Source: 9FT-COMBO-53-11 sp040900215
GTDB taxonomy: Bacteria > Patescibacteriota > WWE3 > 9FT-COMBO-53-11
Assembly (NCBI GenBank): GCA_040900215.1
Contig: JBBDZL010000026.1
Span: 1 to 11,102, forward strand
Direction of reading: 5' to 3'
Length of the DNA stretch: 11,102 nt
The notes below the pieces were generated by a model, which ran no database searches, was not told the origin of the DNA, and worked only from the letters and a program-made list of their open reading frames with translations. Below, one piece after another: positions 11,054 to 11,102 of the stretch. Position 1 is the stretch's first letter; each line of letters begins with the position of its first letter. Position numbers and translations under genes: made by a program.

Positions 11054-11102
11054 CTCGACTCGCTTTGCTCGCTCATGGCCTTTGGCCATTCAGTCCTGAG
11101 TG
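11054..11102 (+). repeat. Hairpin repeat family A, copy 3 (after tRNA-Ser GCT), cut by window edge
   Basis: Starts right after the CCA with CTCGACTCGCTTTGCTCGCTC, less its last base shared with copies 1 and 2. Its hairpin is ATGGCC-TTT-GGCCAT (11075-11089), where copies 1 and 2 have TGGTC and GACCA: a T-A pair has become C-G, so the stem is kept by a paired change. The sequence then diverges (TTCAGTCCTGAGTG) and runs off the window. Confidence 0.8.

Overview
The window looks like part of the chromosome of an uncultured bacterium. A Candidate Phyla Radiation (Patescibacteria) lineage is the most likely source. The reasons are compact genes packed on one strand, a minimal dnaG-rpoD operon without rpsU, small membrane-anchored proteins of unknown function, free-standing GIY-YIG ORFs, tRNA genes with encoded CCA and few Shine-Dalgarno sites. 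GC content looks fairly high for that group (high 50s per cent by eye), so the phylum call is an inference. I see no phage, IS transposase or CRISPR.

Layout. Positions 1-6769, all minus strand, form a tight series read right to left: tRNA-Ser(CGA), a hairpin repeat, a GIY-YIG nuclease ORF, a 175-aa protein of unknown function, dnaG, rpoD, an EamA transporter, a membrane-anchored glycosidase-like TIM barrel, and a GH1 beta-glucosidase cut by the window edge. Gaps are 3-10 nt except around the tRNA. Positions 6798-7553 (plus) encode a secreted or anchored VanY-type D,D-carboxypeptidase. Positions 7558-8357 (minus) are a tRNA array: tRNA-Arg(GCG), repeats, a second GIY-YIG ORF, tRNA-Ser(TGA), tRNA-Ser(GGA), a hairpin repeat, tRNA-Arg(CCG). 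A small two-helix membrane protein (8386-8886, minus) diverges from a two-gene plus-strand unit: an ATP-grasp ligase resembling D-aspartate ligase, then an aspartate racemase. A fourth serine tRNA, tRNA-Ser(GCT), followed by a third copy of the hairpin repeat, ends the window.

How the parts fit. DnaG and RpoD give primer synthesis and housekeeping transcription initiation. Good TATAAT-like -10 boxes precede the tRNA genes and suit this canonical sigma factor. The racemase and ligase form a plausible pathway for putting D-Asp into the peptidoglycan cross-bridge, and the VanY peptidase trims peptidoglycan stem peptides. The EamA transporter and two glycosidase-like proteins suggest handling of sugars or glycans.

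Most unusual region. Three of the four serine tRNA genes are followed directly by the same hairpin repeat. Both GIY-YIG ORFs sit directly downstream of a tRNA gene, with palindromic repeats in between. Two tRNA-Arg genes differ at only 4 of 77 positions, three of them in the anticodon loop, and read different codons. This repeat/GIY-YIG/tRNA arrangement is my best candidate for an undescribed mobile or gene-remodelling system.
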